DNA of 64,000 nucleotides from contig NZ_BMHI01000008.1 in NCBI RefSeq assembly GCF_014640635.1, positions 1-64,000 on the forward strand. Direction: 5' to 3'. The translations under genes were made by a program, and so were the position numbers. Of this stretch, positions 56,338 to 64,000 are shown piece by piece. The stretch comes from Flexivirga endophytica (GTDB taxonomy: Bacteria > Actinomycetota > Actinomycetes > Actinomycetales > Dermatophilaceae). Every line of letters starts with the position of its first letter. The first letter of the stretch is position 1. The notes beneath the pieces were generated by a model that was given only the letters and a program-made list of their open reading frames with translations, was not told where the DNA came from and did no database searches.

Positions 56338-56798
56338 GCGTCCGGGTCCGTCTGGAGGACGCCGATGCCACGCAGCAGTGGGGTGCGCGCCTCGGTGCGT
56401 TGCTGCGGGCGGGTGACCTGCTGGTCCTGACCGGCGGTCTCGGCGCGGGCAAGACGACGTTGACCCAGGGGATCGCGGCCGGGCTCGGAGTGCGTGGACC
56501 GATCACCTCGCCGACCTTCGTGATCTCCCGGATCCACCCGTCACTCGTCGGGGGACCGGCGCTGGTGCACGTCGACGCCTACCGGCTCGGCGGCTCCGAC
56601 GAGCTCGACGACCTCGACCTCGACGCCGACATCGCGCGAGCCGTCACCGTCGTCGAATGGGGTTCGGGCCTGGCCGAGGACCTGGCCGACGCCCACCTGG
56701 AGCTGGTGCTCGAGCCGGACGGTGACGCCCGCGTGGTGACCCTCCTGCCAACCGGTGAGCGCTTCGCGGACCTGGTGCGGGGACTGTCCACGGACTGA
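56334..56798 (+). CDS. tsaE: TsaE: tRNA t6A synthesis ATPase
   Basis: A 154-residue P-loop protein (TGGLGAGKTTLTQGIA) with SPTFVISRIHP and the family LVHVDAYRL. It works with TsaB and TsaD in making threonylcarbamoyl-adenosine at position 37 of ANN-decoding tRNAs. It starts in an ATGA overlap with the hydrolase. Confidence 0.95.
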   Translation: MSVRVRLEDADATQQWGARLGALLRAGDLLVLTGGLGAGKTTLTQGIAAGLGVRGPITSPTFVISRIHPSLVGGPALVHVDAYRLGGSDELDDLDLDADIARAVTVVEWGSGLAEDLADAHLELVLEPDGDARVVTLLPTGERFADLVRGLSTD

Positions 56799-56817
56799 CG
56801 CGCCGTACCCTTGTGCG

Positions 56818-57495
56818 GTGCTGCTGCTCGCTCTCGACACCGCCACCTCGGCCGTCACCGTCGCCCTCCACGACGGCGATCACGTCGTCGCCGAGGAGTC
56901 GCTGGTCGACTCCCGCCGCCACGCCGAGACGCTGACGCCGATGATCTCCTCGGTCGTCGCCGCGGCCGGCAAGTCACCCGTCGACCTGACCGCGATCGCG
57001 GTCGGCGTCGGGCCGGGACCGTTCACCGGTTTGCGGGTCGGCCTGGCGACCGCCGGGACACTCGGACTCGCGCTCGACATACCCGTGCACGGAGTGTGCA
57101 GCCTGGACGCCCTGGCGTATGCCGTCGCACGGGCGGACACCCCGCCGGCCGACTTCGTCGTCGCCGCCGATGCGCGGCGCAAGGAGGTCTACTGGGCCCG
57201 CTACCGGACGACCGGCGAGTCCGTCGAGCGGACCTCCGGTATGCCGCAGGTCTCCCGCCCGGAGGAGCTGCCCGAGGAGATCCGATCGCTGCCCGCAGCC
57301 GGCCGTGGCCCCACGCTCTACCCCGAGTTCTTCGCCGCGGCGCTGTCACCGCTCGACGTGCCGGCGGGCGCGCTCGCGTCATACGCCGTGCGGGAGCTGG
57401 CCGCCGGTCGGGACCTGTTGCCGCTGCAACCGCTCTACCTGCGTCAGCCCGACGCGAAGCCGGCGACCGCCCAGAAGTCGGTGCTGCCACGATGA
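56818..57495 (+). CDS. tsaB: TsaB: t6A synthesis accessory protein
   Basis: A 225-residue ASKHA-fold protein, LLLALDTATSAVTVALHDG at the start and GVGPGPFTGLRVGLATAGTL in the middle, which pairs with TsaD. GTG 56818 follows TACCCT (56806-56811) by six bases, hinting at an internal leaderless promoter within the operon. It ends in an ATGA overlap with rimI. Confidence 0.94.
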   Translation: MLLLALDTATSAVTVALHDGDHVVAEESLVDSRRHAETLTPMISSVVAAAGKSPVDLTAIAVGVGPGPFTGLRVGLATAGTLGLALDIPVHGVCSLDALAYAVARADTPPADFVVAADARRKEVYWARYRTTGESVERTSGMPQVSRPEELPEEIRSLPAAGRGPTLYPEFFAAALSPLDVPAGALASYAVRELAAGRDLLPLQPLYLRQPDAKPATAQKSVLPR

Positions 57496-57956
57496 CTGTG
57501 CAGCTGCGCGAGATGCAATGGCCGGACATCGAGCAGCTCACCGCGCTGGACGAGCAGCTCTTCGAGCACGACGCGTGGTCGACGCGGTCCTGGTGGTCCG
57601 AGCTGGCGGGACGTCCGCGACGCCACTACACCGTCGCGACCGTGGACGACACGATCGTCGGATACGGGGGCATCGACTGTGCCGGCAGCACGGCCGACGT
57701 CATGACGATCGCGGTGGCTCCCGGGCAGCAGCGACACGGGTTGGGTCGCACGCTGTTGCACCGGCTGCGCAGCCAGGCACGTGAGAGCGGCGCGGAAGCA
57801 CTCTTGCTCGAGGTCCGAGCCGACAACGAGCCCGCCCGAAACCTTTATCTACGAACAGGTTTCGAGCACATCCGGACCCGACGCGGCTACTACCACCCGG
57901 GCAACGTCGACGCACACATCATGCGCGCACACCTAGTAGGGGACTCTGAACAATGA
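57492..57956 (+). CDS. rimI: RimI: ribosomal protein S18 alanine N-acetyltransferase type
   Basis: A 154-residue GNAT with the acetyl-CoA loop [17 protein letters not shown] and [19 protein letters not shown]. In actinobacteria RimI lies between tsaB and tsaD, as here, and may acetylate several N-termini. It overlaps both neighbours through ATGA junctions. Confidence 0.93.
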   Translation: MTVQLREMQWPDIEQLTALDEQLFEHDAWSTRSWWSELAGRPRRHYTVATVDDTIVGYGGIDCAGSTADVMTIAVAPGQQRHGLGRTLLHRLRSQARESGAEALLLEVRADNEPARNLYLRTGFEHIRTRRGYYHPGNVDAHIMRAHLVGDSEQ

Positions 57957-58999
57957 ACGACCCACTGATCCTCGGTGTCGAGAGCTCTTGCGACGAGACC
58001 GGCGTCGCGTTCGTGCGCGGCAACACCCTGCTCGGCGACGTGGTCGCCAGCAGCGTCGACCAGCACGCCCGGTTCGGCGGAGTCGTCCCGGAGGTCGCCA
58101 GCCGCGCACATCTCGAGGCGTTGCTGCCCACCATCAAGCGAGCCTGCGCGGAAGCCGGGCACTCGCTGCGCGATGTGGACGCCATCGCGGTGACATCGGG
58201 GCCCGGGCTCGCAGGTGCGCTGATGGTCGGTGTCGCGTCCGCGAAGGCGCTCGCCTGGGCGCTCGACAAGCCGCTGTACGGCGTCAACCACCTCGCCGCG
58301 CACGTCTGTGCTGACGTGCTCGATCACGGGCCGTTGCCGGAACCCACTGCGGCACTGCTGGTTTCGGGTGGTCACACCAACCTGCTGCTGGTGCGCGACA
58401 TCGCGTCGGACGTGGTCGAGCTGGGTGGCACCATCGACGACGCGGCTGGGGAGGCCTTCGACAAGGTCGCCCGCGTGTTGGAGTTGCCCTACCCCGGTGG
58501 CCCGCACATCGAGCGCGCCGCCGAGGACGGAGATCCCAATGCGATCCGCTTCCCGCGTGGGCTGACCTCGCGCAAGGACCTGGAACGCCACCGCTTCGAT
58601 TACTCCTTCTCCGGGCTGAAGACCGCGGTGGTCCGCTGGGTGCAGGAGCGGCAGGCGGCAGGTGAGCCGGTCCCGGTGGCCGACGTGGCAGCCAGCTTCA
58701 ACGAAGCGGTCGCGGATGTGTTGACCCGTAAGGCGATCGACGCCTGCCAGGAGTATGGCGTCGGCGATCTGCAGATCGGCGGTGGTGTCACCGCCAACCG
58801 GCGGCTGCGTGCCATGGCGCAGGAGCGCTGCGATGCCGCTGGGATCAGCCTGCGCGTGCCGCGCGTGCGGTTGTGCACCGACAACGGTGCGATGGTCGCG
58901 GCGCTCGGGTCACAGATGGTGCAGCGTGGGCTCGAGCCGAGTTCTCTTGATCTGCCTGCGGATTCGTCGATGCCGGTGAGTCAGACGAAGGCGTCCTGA
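57953..58999 (+). CDS. tsaD: TsaD: tRNA t6A transferase
   Basis: A 348-residue ASKHA metalloprotein that transfers the threonylcarbamoyl group to tRNA. Seen: [36 protein letters not shown], the metal ligands [19 protein letters not shown], and [13 protein letters not shown]. The start overlaps rimI as ATGA, so tsaE, tsaB, rimI and tsaD form one coupled unit with alr and nnr upstream. Confidence 0.97.
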   Translation: MNDPLILGVESSCDETGVAFVRGNTLLGDVVASSVDQHARFGGVVPEVASRAHLEALLPTIKRACAEAGHSLRDVDAIAVTSGPGLAGALMVGVASAKALAWALDKPLYGVNHLAAHVCADVLDHGPLPEPTAALLVSGGHTNLLLVRDIASDVVELGGTIDDAAGEAFDKVARVLELPYPGGPHIERAAEDGDPNAIRFPRGLTSRKDLERHRFDYSFSGLKTAVVRWVQERQAAGEPVPVADVAASFNEAVADVLTRKAIDACQEYGVGDLQIGGGVTANRRLRAMAQERCDAAGISLRVPRVRLCTDNGAMVAALGSQMVQRGLEPSSLDLPADSSMPVSQTKAS

Positions 59000-59028
59000 G
59001 TCGAGCGTGGCTGTTGCGGTAGAGCAAT

Positions 59029-60345
59029 TCAACACAGCATGCCGAGTCGTTGCTTCAGAGCCAGCACCCGTTTCGTGGAGGCCCAGAGCTTGCCGGCGAA
59101 CTTCTTGTCGGACGCAGCCTGTGCGGTGAGCGCGCGCACCATCGGAGCGGCGTCGGCCGCCCGGCCGGTGAGCACGATGTCGCCGCCCGCGGCGATGAAT
59201 CGAACCGCGCGTTGACCTGCCGGAATGCCCTGCACCGCAACGGCATTCATGTCATCGGTGATGACGACGCCGTGCCAACCGAGTTGCTGCCGCAACACGC
59301 CGCTGATGATCTTGTGGGAGAAGGTCGCCTGCTCGGTGGGGTCGATCTTCGCGTAACGCGCTGACGACATCATCACGGCCCCGACGCCGGCCTTGATGCC
59401 CGCGGAGAACGGCTTGAGGTAACTGTCGGTCGACGTCGTCCGGGTGTCCGTGGTGCCCGCGGTGGTCACATCGGTGTTGCCGGTGATCCGACCGAGGCCC
59501 GGGAAGTGCTTCACGGTCGCGCCGACACCACCGCTGTGCAGTCCGCGGACGATGTCCGACACAGACTCCGCGACCGTCGACGGGTCGTGACCGTATTCGC
59601 GGGCGTACTGGCCGATCGGGGCGTTGGATCTGGTCATCGAGGGCGGCACCGTGTCCGCGACGGGCGCGAGGTTGAGGTTGACGCCGACGGCCCTGAGCTG
59701 CGTGCCGATCCGCTTGCCGTAGGCGGTGCGTTGGGCCGCGCTCATCCGTCCCTGCTGCAGCGCCGAGACCAATGGACTGAAGCCGGCCCCCTTCAACTGC
59801 TGCACCGAGCCGCCTTCCTGGTCGGCGGCGATCAGCAACGGGACCTTGCCGGTTGCCGACGAAGTTGCCTGGGACTGCAGGTGATTCGAGGTGGAGCGCA
59901 GTCGCGGGGCGCCGGTCCAGCCACCGAGGTAGATCACGTTGCCGACGTGCTGCTGTGCGATCTGCCGATCGTCCGCGGACGCGGGGGAGTTGGCGTCCAA
60001 GCCGATCATCAGCAACTGACCGACGCGTTGCGCGGGCGACAGCCGGTCATAGGTGCGCTGCACACAGCTGTTGGTCGGTGACGGCGCCACCGAGGTCGAG
60101 TGTTTCGCGGACGGCTTCGGCGTCTTGCTCGCGGGTGCCGACGTGCGGGTGCTCGACGGCGTGGACGTGCTCGGCATACGGGAGGTGGAGGTTGCGGACG
60201 TCGCGGGGTCGGAAGCGCTCGTCGGGCCACTGCCTTCGCTGCCGGAACCGGACGAACAGCCTGCGACCACGAATGCGGACACGACACAGGCGCTCGCGGC
60301 GCGCACGAGTCGTCGGGAGGCAGACACGGTTAGACGGTAACTCAC
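59029..60345 (-). CDS. Lipoprotein glycoside hydrolase family 3 (NagZ-like)
   Basis: A 438-residue exported lipoprotein. The lipobox is FVVAGC, then a low-complexity Ser/Thr/Pro linker (about residues 31-90), then a GH3 barrel: LLMIGLDANSP, LLIAADQEGGSVQQL, and KHFPGLGRITGNTDV with the His of the NagZ dyad. Likely role: hexosaminidase in wall recycling or turnover. GTG 60345 overlaps the upstream gene stop (GTGA). GTG 60327 has TACCGT six bases upstream and is an equally good leaderless start. Confidence 0.9.
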   Translation of the reverse strand: MSYRLTVSASRRLVRAASACVVSAFVVAGCSSGSGSEGSGPTSASDPATSATSTSRMPSTSTPSSTRTSAPASKTPKPSAKHSTSVAPSPTNSCVQRTYDRLSPAQRVGQLLMIGLDANSPASADDRQIAQQHVGNVIYLGGWTGAPRLRSTSNHLQSQATSSATGKVPLLIAADQEGGSVQQLKGAGFSPLVSALQQGRMSAAQRTAYGKRIGTQLRAVGVNLNLAPVADTVPPSMTRSNAPIGQYAREYGHDPSTVAESVSDIVRGLHSGGVGATVKHFPGLGRITGNTDVTTAGTTDTRTTSTDSYLKPFSAGIKAGVGAVMMSSARYAKIDPTEQATFSHKIISGVLRQQLGWHGVVITDDMNAVAVQGIPAGQRAVRFIAAGGDIVLTGRAADAAPMVRALTAQAASDKKFAGKLWASTKRVLALKQRLGMLC

Positions 60346-61568
60346 CGCAGCGGCGACAGCATGAGCACTGCTTGGGCGCCGCCGACGCGGGTGACCAGGA
60401 TCGTGGCGTCATTGTCACCGCGTGGGCGCAGCTGCCGCCGCAGCTGCTCGGGATCGACCGAGGCACCCTTCTTCTTGATGGTCAGGCGGCCGATCCGGTG
60501 GTCGCGCACCCAGGACCGCAATGCCTTGACGTTGAAGGGGATCGCGTCAATCACGGCATACTTCTTGGCCCACGGGACGAGCACCTCACGCGGTGAGGTG
60601 ACGATCCCGACGCCGGTGTCGAGCTCGACGCCGTCGACGCGCCGCACCAACGCACCGCTGAGCCCGGCGCGGATCACTGCACGGTCGGCCTCGTAGAGAT
60701 AGCCGTGCATCCGGTCGAGCCGGGCCGTCTCCGGATTTGCGCCCGCGGCGTCGCGTTCGAGCACCTCATAGGCGAACTGGTCGCTCACCACGACGGCTGA
60801 TCGCCCGGCGTCCCAGGCGGCGTTGTTCCACCACAGCACGCACTCCAGCACTTCTCCCTCGTATGACGTCCACTGCGCCTGCGTCCCGGGCGGGATCTGG
60901 GCATGCGCGAACGACGGCGACAGCTTCACGCCGGCCGTGGCCGCGCCCGCGCACAGCTCACGGACCAGGTCCCAGGACGGCGCGAGTTGATCCAACCGGA
61001 AGGTGCGACGGGTGCGCCCCTGCATGTCGCTCACACCCGGCGTACGGCGCGCCGGGTCCAGCCAGACGGCGACGTCGCGGGCGAGCTGCTGATCCGGGAT
61101 CGCGACGTTCTCGGCCAGATCGCACCGCGCACGGGCATGCTCGAACGGCCGGAGATTGAACTCGGCGACGCCGGCGGTGACCTCGTCGGCGTCGACCGCG
61201 GTCACCCGCAATCCCGCCGTCGCGAATGCGCGGGCATCGGCGCCCACGCCGCAGCCGAGATCGAAGACCTGCCGGGCGCCGGAGTCGCTCAGCCGGCGTG
61301 CGTGCAACTGCGCGATCTGGCGTCGGGTGGCCTGCTCCAGGCCGTCGACGGTGAACAGCATGCTGTGCGCGGCGGCGCCGAACTTGCGCTCCGCACGCGC
61401 CCGCAGCCGTGACTGGGTCAGCGCAGCCGCCACGAGGTCCGGGTCGAAGCCGTCCGCCCGGAGGCGATCAGCGAGGGTGAAGGCGGCCGCCTCGTCATAC
61501 GGCGGCAGGGACGCGAGCAACGCCGCGCCCTCGCCGCTGAGCAATCTGGCCAGTAGCGCGGGCGTCAC
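60342..61568 (-). CDS. THUMP-like-domain class I methyltransferase
   Basis: A 408-residue protein with methyltransferase motif I VFDLGCGVGADARAFA and acidic VTAVDADE in the middle, then VAVWLDPARRTPG. The C-terminal THUMP-like region ends with RLTIKKKGASVDPEQLRRQL. The architecture is that of predicted RNA- or DNA-binding methyltransferases of actinobacteria; substrate unknown. GTG 61568 is the start. It is coupled with the GH3 gene through GTGA. Confidence 0.9.
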   Translation of the reverse strand: MTPALLARLLSGEGAALLASLPPYDEAAAFTLADRLRADGFDPDLVAAALTQSRLRARAERKFGAAAHSMLFTVDGLEQATRRQIAQLHARRLSDSGARQVFDLGCGVGADARAFATAGLRVTAVDADEVTAGVAEFNLRPFEHARARCDLAENVAIPDQQLARDVAVWLDPARRTPGVSDMQGRTRRTFRLDQLAPSWDLVRELCAGAATAGVKLSPSFAHAQIPPGTQAQWTSYEGEVLECVLWWNNAAWDAGRSAVVVSDQFAYEVLERDAAGANPETARLDRMHGYLYEADRAVIRAGLSGALVRRVDGVELDTGVGIVTSPREVLVPWAKKYAVIDAIPFNVKALRSWVRDHRIGRLTIKKKGASVDPEQLRRQLRPRGDNDATILVTRVGGAQAVLMLSPLR

Positions 61569-61629
61569 CGGGTATCACTCCACGACAGCGGAGCACCTTG
61601 ATCACCTCTCATGCTGTTAAGTGTCGCGT

Positions 61630-62958
61630 ATGAGGCGAGCTCGGTTCGGTCCGGCGCGCACCGTGGTCGCGTTCTACGCCATCTCGGTGTCCATCGGCAC
61701 GTTGCTGCTGGCGTTGCCGTTCACGACCGTGGACGAGGGGCACGCGAAGTTCAGCACCGCGCTGTTCACCGCAGCGAGCGCCACCTGCATCACCGGTATG
61801 TCGCCGGTCGACGTGGCGACCTACTGGAATCCTCTCGGCCACGTGGTGATCCTGTTGCTCGTCCAGGCCGGCGGCCTCGGCATAGTCACCCTGTCGGCCC
61901 GGCTGCTGCAGCTGCTGCACGGCCGGATGGGTATCGAGGGCACGCTCGCGGCCCAGGCCGACTCCCACACCGACACGCCCGCGCACGCCCGGTCGATGAT
62001 CCGGATCATCGTGCGCTTCTACCTGCTGCTCGAGGCACTGCTCGCGGTGTTCATGGCGCTCCGGCTGCACTTCGCGTATGACGAGAGCCTCGGCCGTGCC
62101 GCCTGGGACGGCCTGTTCCACTCCGTCTCCGCGGTGAACAACGCCGGCTTCACGCTCTACTCCGAAGGCGCCACCCGTTTCATCCACGACCCGTGGACGC
62201 TGGCGATGCTCTGCGCGGGCGTGTTCATCGGCGGCCTGGGTTATCCGGTCTGGTTCGAGTTGATGCGGCGCCGGCGGCCGAAGGAGTGGTCGATGCACAT
62301 GCGGTTGACGCTCGGCGGCTCGGTCGTGTTGTTCTTCGTCGGTCTGGTCACGTTCCTGGTGTTCGAATGGCGCAACCCCGGCACGTTGGCGCACCTGAAC
62401 TTCACCGACAAGGTCTGGAACTCCGTTGCCGGCGCGGTCTTCCCGCGGACAGCAGGTTTCTCGACCGTGGACTACACCGGGGTGCGACCGGAGACGATGG
62501 CCATCAACTACGTGCTGATGTTCATCGGTGGCGGCAGTGCCGGCACCTCCGGCGGCATCAAGGTGTCGACTTTCTTCCTGCTGGGCGCGGTGATCATCTC
62601 CGAGGTGCGCGGCGAGCCGCAGGCCCGTGTCGGGCATCGCGCCATACCGACCGCTGTGCAGCGTCAGGCACTGACTGTCGCACTGCTCGGGGTCGGCGCC
62701 GTCATGATCGGCATGATCACCATCCTGGCGATCAGCGACCAGCCGATGCAGCTGGTTCTCTTCGAGACGATCTCGGCGTTCTCGACCACCGGGCTCTCGG
62801 CCAATCTGACCGGTCAGTTGCCCGAATCCGCGCACTTCGTGCTGATCGCGTTGATGTTCATCGGCCGAGTCGGCACGATGACTGTCGGCACCGCGCTGGC
62901 GATGCGACGCAGCAAGCGCCGCTACCAACTACCCGAGGAATTCCCCATTGTCGGTTAA
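61630..62958 (+). CDS. ktrB: KtrB/TrkH-type potassium (or sodium) transporter subunit
   Basis: A 442-residue membrane protein with four pore repeats, each with its filter glycine: TCITGMSPVD, VNNAGFTLYS, PRTAGFSTVD and STTGLSANLT. A GGSAGTSGGIKVSTF helix typical of KtrB gating lies in the third repeat. ATG 61630 has TTAAGT seven bases upstream; GTG 61621 is an alternative. It overlaps the RCK gene by 11 bases. Confidence 0.95.
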   Translation: MRRARFGPARTVVAFYAISVSIGTLLLALPFTTVDEGHAKFSTALFTAASATCITGMSPVDVATYWNPLGHVVILLLVQAGGLGIVTLSARLLQLLHGRMGIEGTLAAQADSHTDTPAHARSMIRIIVRFYLLLEALLAVFMALRLHFAYDESLGRAAWDGLFHSVSAVNNAGFTLYSEGATRFIHDPWTLAMLCAGVFIGGLGYPVWFELMRRRRPKEWSMHMRLTLGGSVVLFFVGLVTFLVFEWRNPGTLAHLNFTDKVWNSVAGAVFPRTAGFSTVDYTGVRPETMAINYVLMFIGGGSAGTSGGIKVSTFFLLGAVIISEVRGEPQARVGHRAIPTAVQRQALTVALLGVGAVMIGMITILAISDQPMQLVLFETISAFSTTGLSANLTGQLPESAHFVLIALMFIGRVGTMTVGTALAMRRSKRRYQLPEEFPIVG

Positions 62959-63625
62959 ACGGCGCGCAGCGTTGGACCCACACAGTGTGCTGGTGATCGG
63001 GCTGGGCAGGTTCGGCACCGCGGTGGCGACCACGCTGATCGAGCAGGGTTGGGACGTGGAGGCGATCGACCTGTCGCTGGAGCTGGTGCAGAAGTGGTCC
63101 GACCGCTTCACGCACGTCCTGCAGGCCGACAGCGCCGACGTGGAGGCGCTGCGGCAGATCGGTGCCGGCGACTTCGAGCGTGCGGTCGTGGCCATCGGCT
63201 CCAACCTCGAGGCGAGCATCCTGACCACGGCCAACCTCTCCGACCTGGGTGTCCCGAGCATCTGGGCGAAGGCGATGACCAAGCAGCACGCGAGCATCCT
63301 GCATCGCATCGGCGCACACCATGTGGTGCTGCCGGAGCGCGAGATGGGCGCTCGGATCGGGCGACTGCTCGTCGGATCCCTCGCCGACTACTACGAGCTG
63401 GAGAGCGGCTTCGGCATCGGGCGCATGTCGTGCTCGGCGAAGTTCGCCGACAAGACACTCGCCGAGCTCAACCTGCGCGGGAAGTATGGCGTCACCGTCG
63501 TTGCGGTGAAGCACCCCGGCGGCACCTTCGAGGACGCGCGTCCCGAAACGGTGATCGGCAAGGGCGACCAGCTGGTCATCACCGGGTCGACCGAACGTCT
63601 CCAGCAGTTCTCCGGCCGGGCTTGA
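62948..63625 (+). CDS. ktrA: KtrA/TrkA-type RCK regulatory subunit
   Basis: A 225-residue cytosolic gating ring protein with an N-terminal RCK (NAD/ATP-binding) fold, VLVIGLGRFGTAVATTLIEQG, then DSADVEALRQIGAGDFERAVV, and a C-terminal RCK_C domain (MSCSAKFADKTLAELNLRGK). It forms the transporter with KtrB. The likely start is TTG 62948 inside the end of ktrB (overlap), giving coupled synthesis. A repeat array starts directly after the stop. Confidence 0.93.
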   Translation: MSVKRRAALDPHSVLVIGLGRFGTAVATTLIEQGWDVEAIDLSLELVQKWSDRFTHVLQADSADVEALRQIGAGDFERAVVAIGSNLEASILTTANLSDLGVPSIWAKAMTKQHASILHRIGAHHVVLPEREMGARIGRLLVGSLADYYELESGFGIGRMSCSAKFADKTLAELNLRGKYGVTVVAVKHPGGTFEDARPETVIGKGDQLVITGSTERLQQFSGRA

Positions 63626-63626
63626 G

Positions 63627-63860
63627 CACCCCACGAAGTTCTCCTCCGCTCCGTCACCCCACGAAGTTCTCCTCCGCTCCGTCACCCCACGAAGTTCTCC
63701 TCCGCTCCGTCACCCCACGAAGTTCTCCTCCGCTTCGCTCCCCCGATACTTCGCGGGGACCCCGACTCGCTCCCCGAATACTTCGCGGGGACCCCGACTC
63801 GCTCCCCCGATACTTCGCAGGGACCCCGACACGCTCCCCCGATACTTCGCGGGGACCCCG
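63627..63860. repeat. Expanded array: four tails then four heads of the palindromic repeat
   Basis: Four near-perfect 28-base tails (CACCCCACGAAGTTCTCC plus CCGCTCCGT-like) at 63627, 63655, 63683 and 63711 are followed by four 32-base heads (CGCTCCCCCGATACTTCG then CGGGGACCCCG) at 63736, 63768, 63800 and 63832. Orientation is inverted relative to alr. Tails and heads can pair as one long imperfect hairpin or in nested pairs. It lies immediately after ktrA and before the next promoter. Confidence 0.93.
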
Positions 63861-63972
63861 CTCTTCCTCCAATCGGCAATGCATCGGCGGGCGCCCGTCC
63901 GCGGTCGGCATTAGAGTCGTGGTGCAATCCGAATCCACCGCTTGAATCCCCGCTTGGAAGGGCTTGCCGCTC

Positions 63973-64000
63973 GTGCGCGAGATCGTCGTATTCTCCGGAT
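63973..64000 (+). CDS. Probable ribose-phosphate pyrophosphokinase, first codons (partial)
   Basis: GTG 63973 reads VREIVVFSG before the window ends, the usual opening of PRPP synthetases (REIVVFSGSAHP in relatives). GGAAGGG lies at 63955-63961, 11 bases upstream, and a -10 like TAGAGT at 63912-63917. Only nine codons are visible, so the call rests on this start alone. Confidence 0.45.

Noticed and set aside
63627-63860. CRISPR array
   Set aside because: Repeats are contiguous without unique spacers, fall into two arm types of 28 and 32 bases, and no cas genes are near.

Overview
The window looks like chromosomal DNA of a high-GC Gram-positive actinobacterium, most likely Micrococcales (Dermacoccaceae or Intrasporangiaceae would fit; this is inference, not a database result). 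The indications are GC-rich codon use, a mycothiol-conjugate amidase (mca), a LysX-type fused lysyl-PG synthase/LysRS, the imuA-imuB-dnaE2 mutasome with a mycobacterial-type SOS box, a PIN-PhoH fusion, DUF4307, and many genes that seem to be translated from leaderless mRNAs (TANNNT, six or seven bases, then the start codon). No prophage, insertion sequence, CRISPR array or tRNA gene was seen. It is mostly housekeeping DNA, interrupted by an unusual set of intergenic and intragenic palindromic repeats.

Layout. 1-0.11 kb: the 3' end of a 5S rRNA gene and its terminator. 0.2-10 kb: lysX, a TetR/DoxX pair, a phosphoribosyltransferase, an amidohydrolase with a coupled mini-ORF, a YyaL-type thioredoxin-fold protein and a solute-binding-like protein. 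10.1-11.8 kb: a two-gene ClpP operon with a convergent PopR/ClgR-like regulator ending in -LAA. 12-16.7 kb: a divergent MFS/LacI pair with a double operator, a HIT protein, folD under a ZTP riboswitch, and a methyltransferase. 16.8-22.7 kb: the error-prone mutasome dnaE2, imuB, imuA with an SOS box. 22.7-30.4 kb: an alpha/beta hydrolase, ferritin, acetyltransferase, squalene-cyclase-like protein, short UvrA paralogue, methyltransferase, msrA and a secreted lamin-tail protein. 30.5-38.8 kb: a fused alpha-beta glycyl-tRNA synthetase, a GH13 branching-enzyme-like protein, cystathionine gamma-synthase and a DrrAB-type ABC exporter. 38.9-47.5 kb: greA, DUF4307, mca, a PAQR protein, a Z-prenyl synthase, an LD-carboxypeptidase, phoH with a long structured leader, and a secreted transglycosylase with another structured leader. 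47.5-59 kb: coaA, glmS, acpS, a NmrA/TetR pair, and a tightly packed run of nnr, alr, a hydrolase, tsaE, tsaB, rimI and tsaD. 59-64 kb: a GH3 lipoprotein, a THUMP-like methyltransferase, a KtrB/KtrA potassium transporter pair, a repeat array, and the first codons of a probable ribose-phosphate pyrophosphokinase gene.

Functional themes. Cell-envelope supply and remodelling recur (glmS, alr, uppS, LD-carboxypeptidase, SLT transglycosylase, GH3, LysX). So do protein and tRNA quality (ClpP pair, tsaB/D/E, rimI, GlyRS, MsrA, nnr) and damage tolerance (mutasome, UvrA paralogue, ferritin, MsrA, Mca).

The most unusual signal is a short palindromic repeat family (head CGGGGTCCCCGCGAAGT, tail AGAACTTCGTGGGG) that is open in all six reading frames. 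It sits in frame inside alr and inside the next gene, and expands by multiplying heads and tails in a nested way, up to four of each at 63.6-63.9 kb. A second dyad family begins exactly at the TGA stop codon of the preceding gene in all three copies. The pentamer GTATG/CATAC is also strikingly favoured over GTACG/CGTAC.
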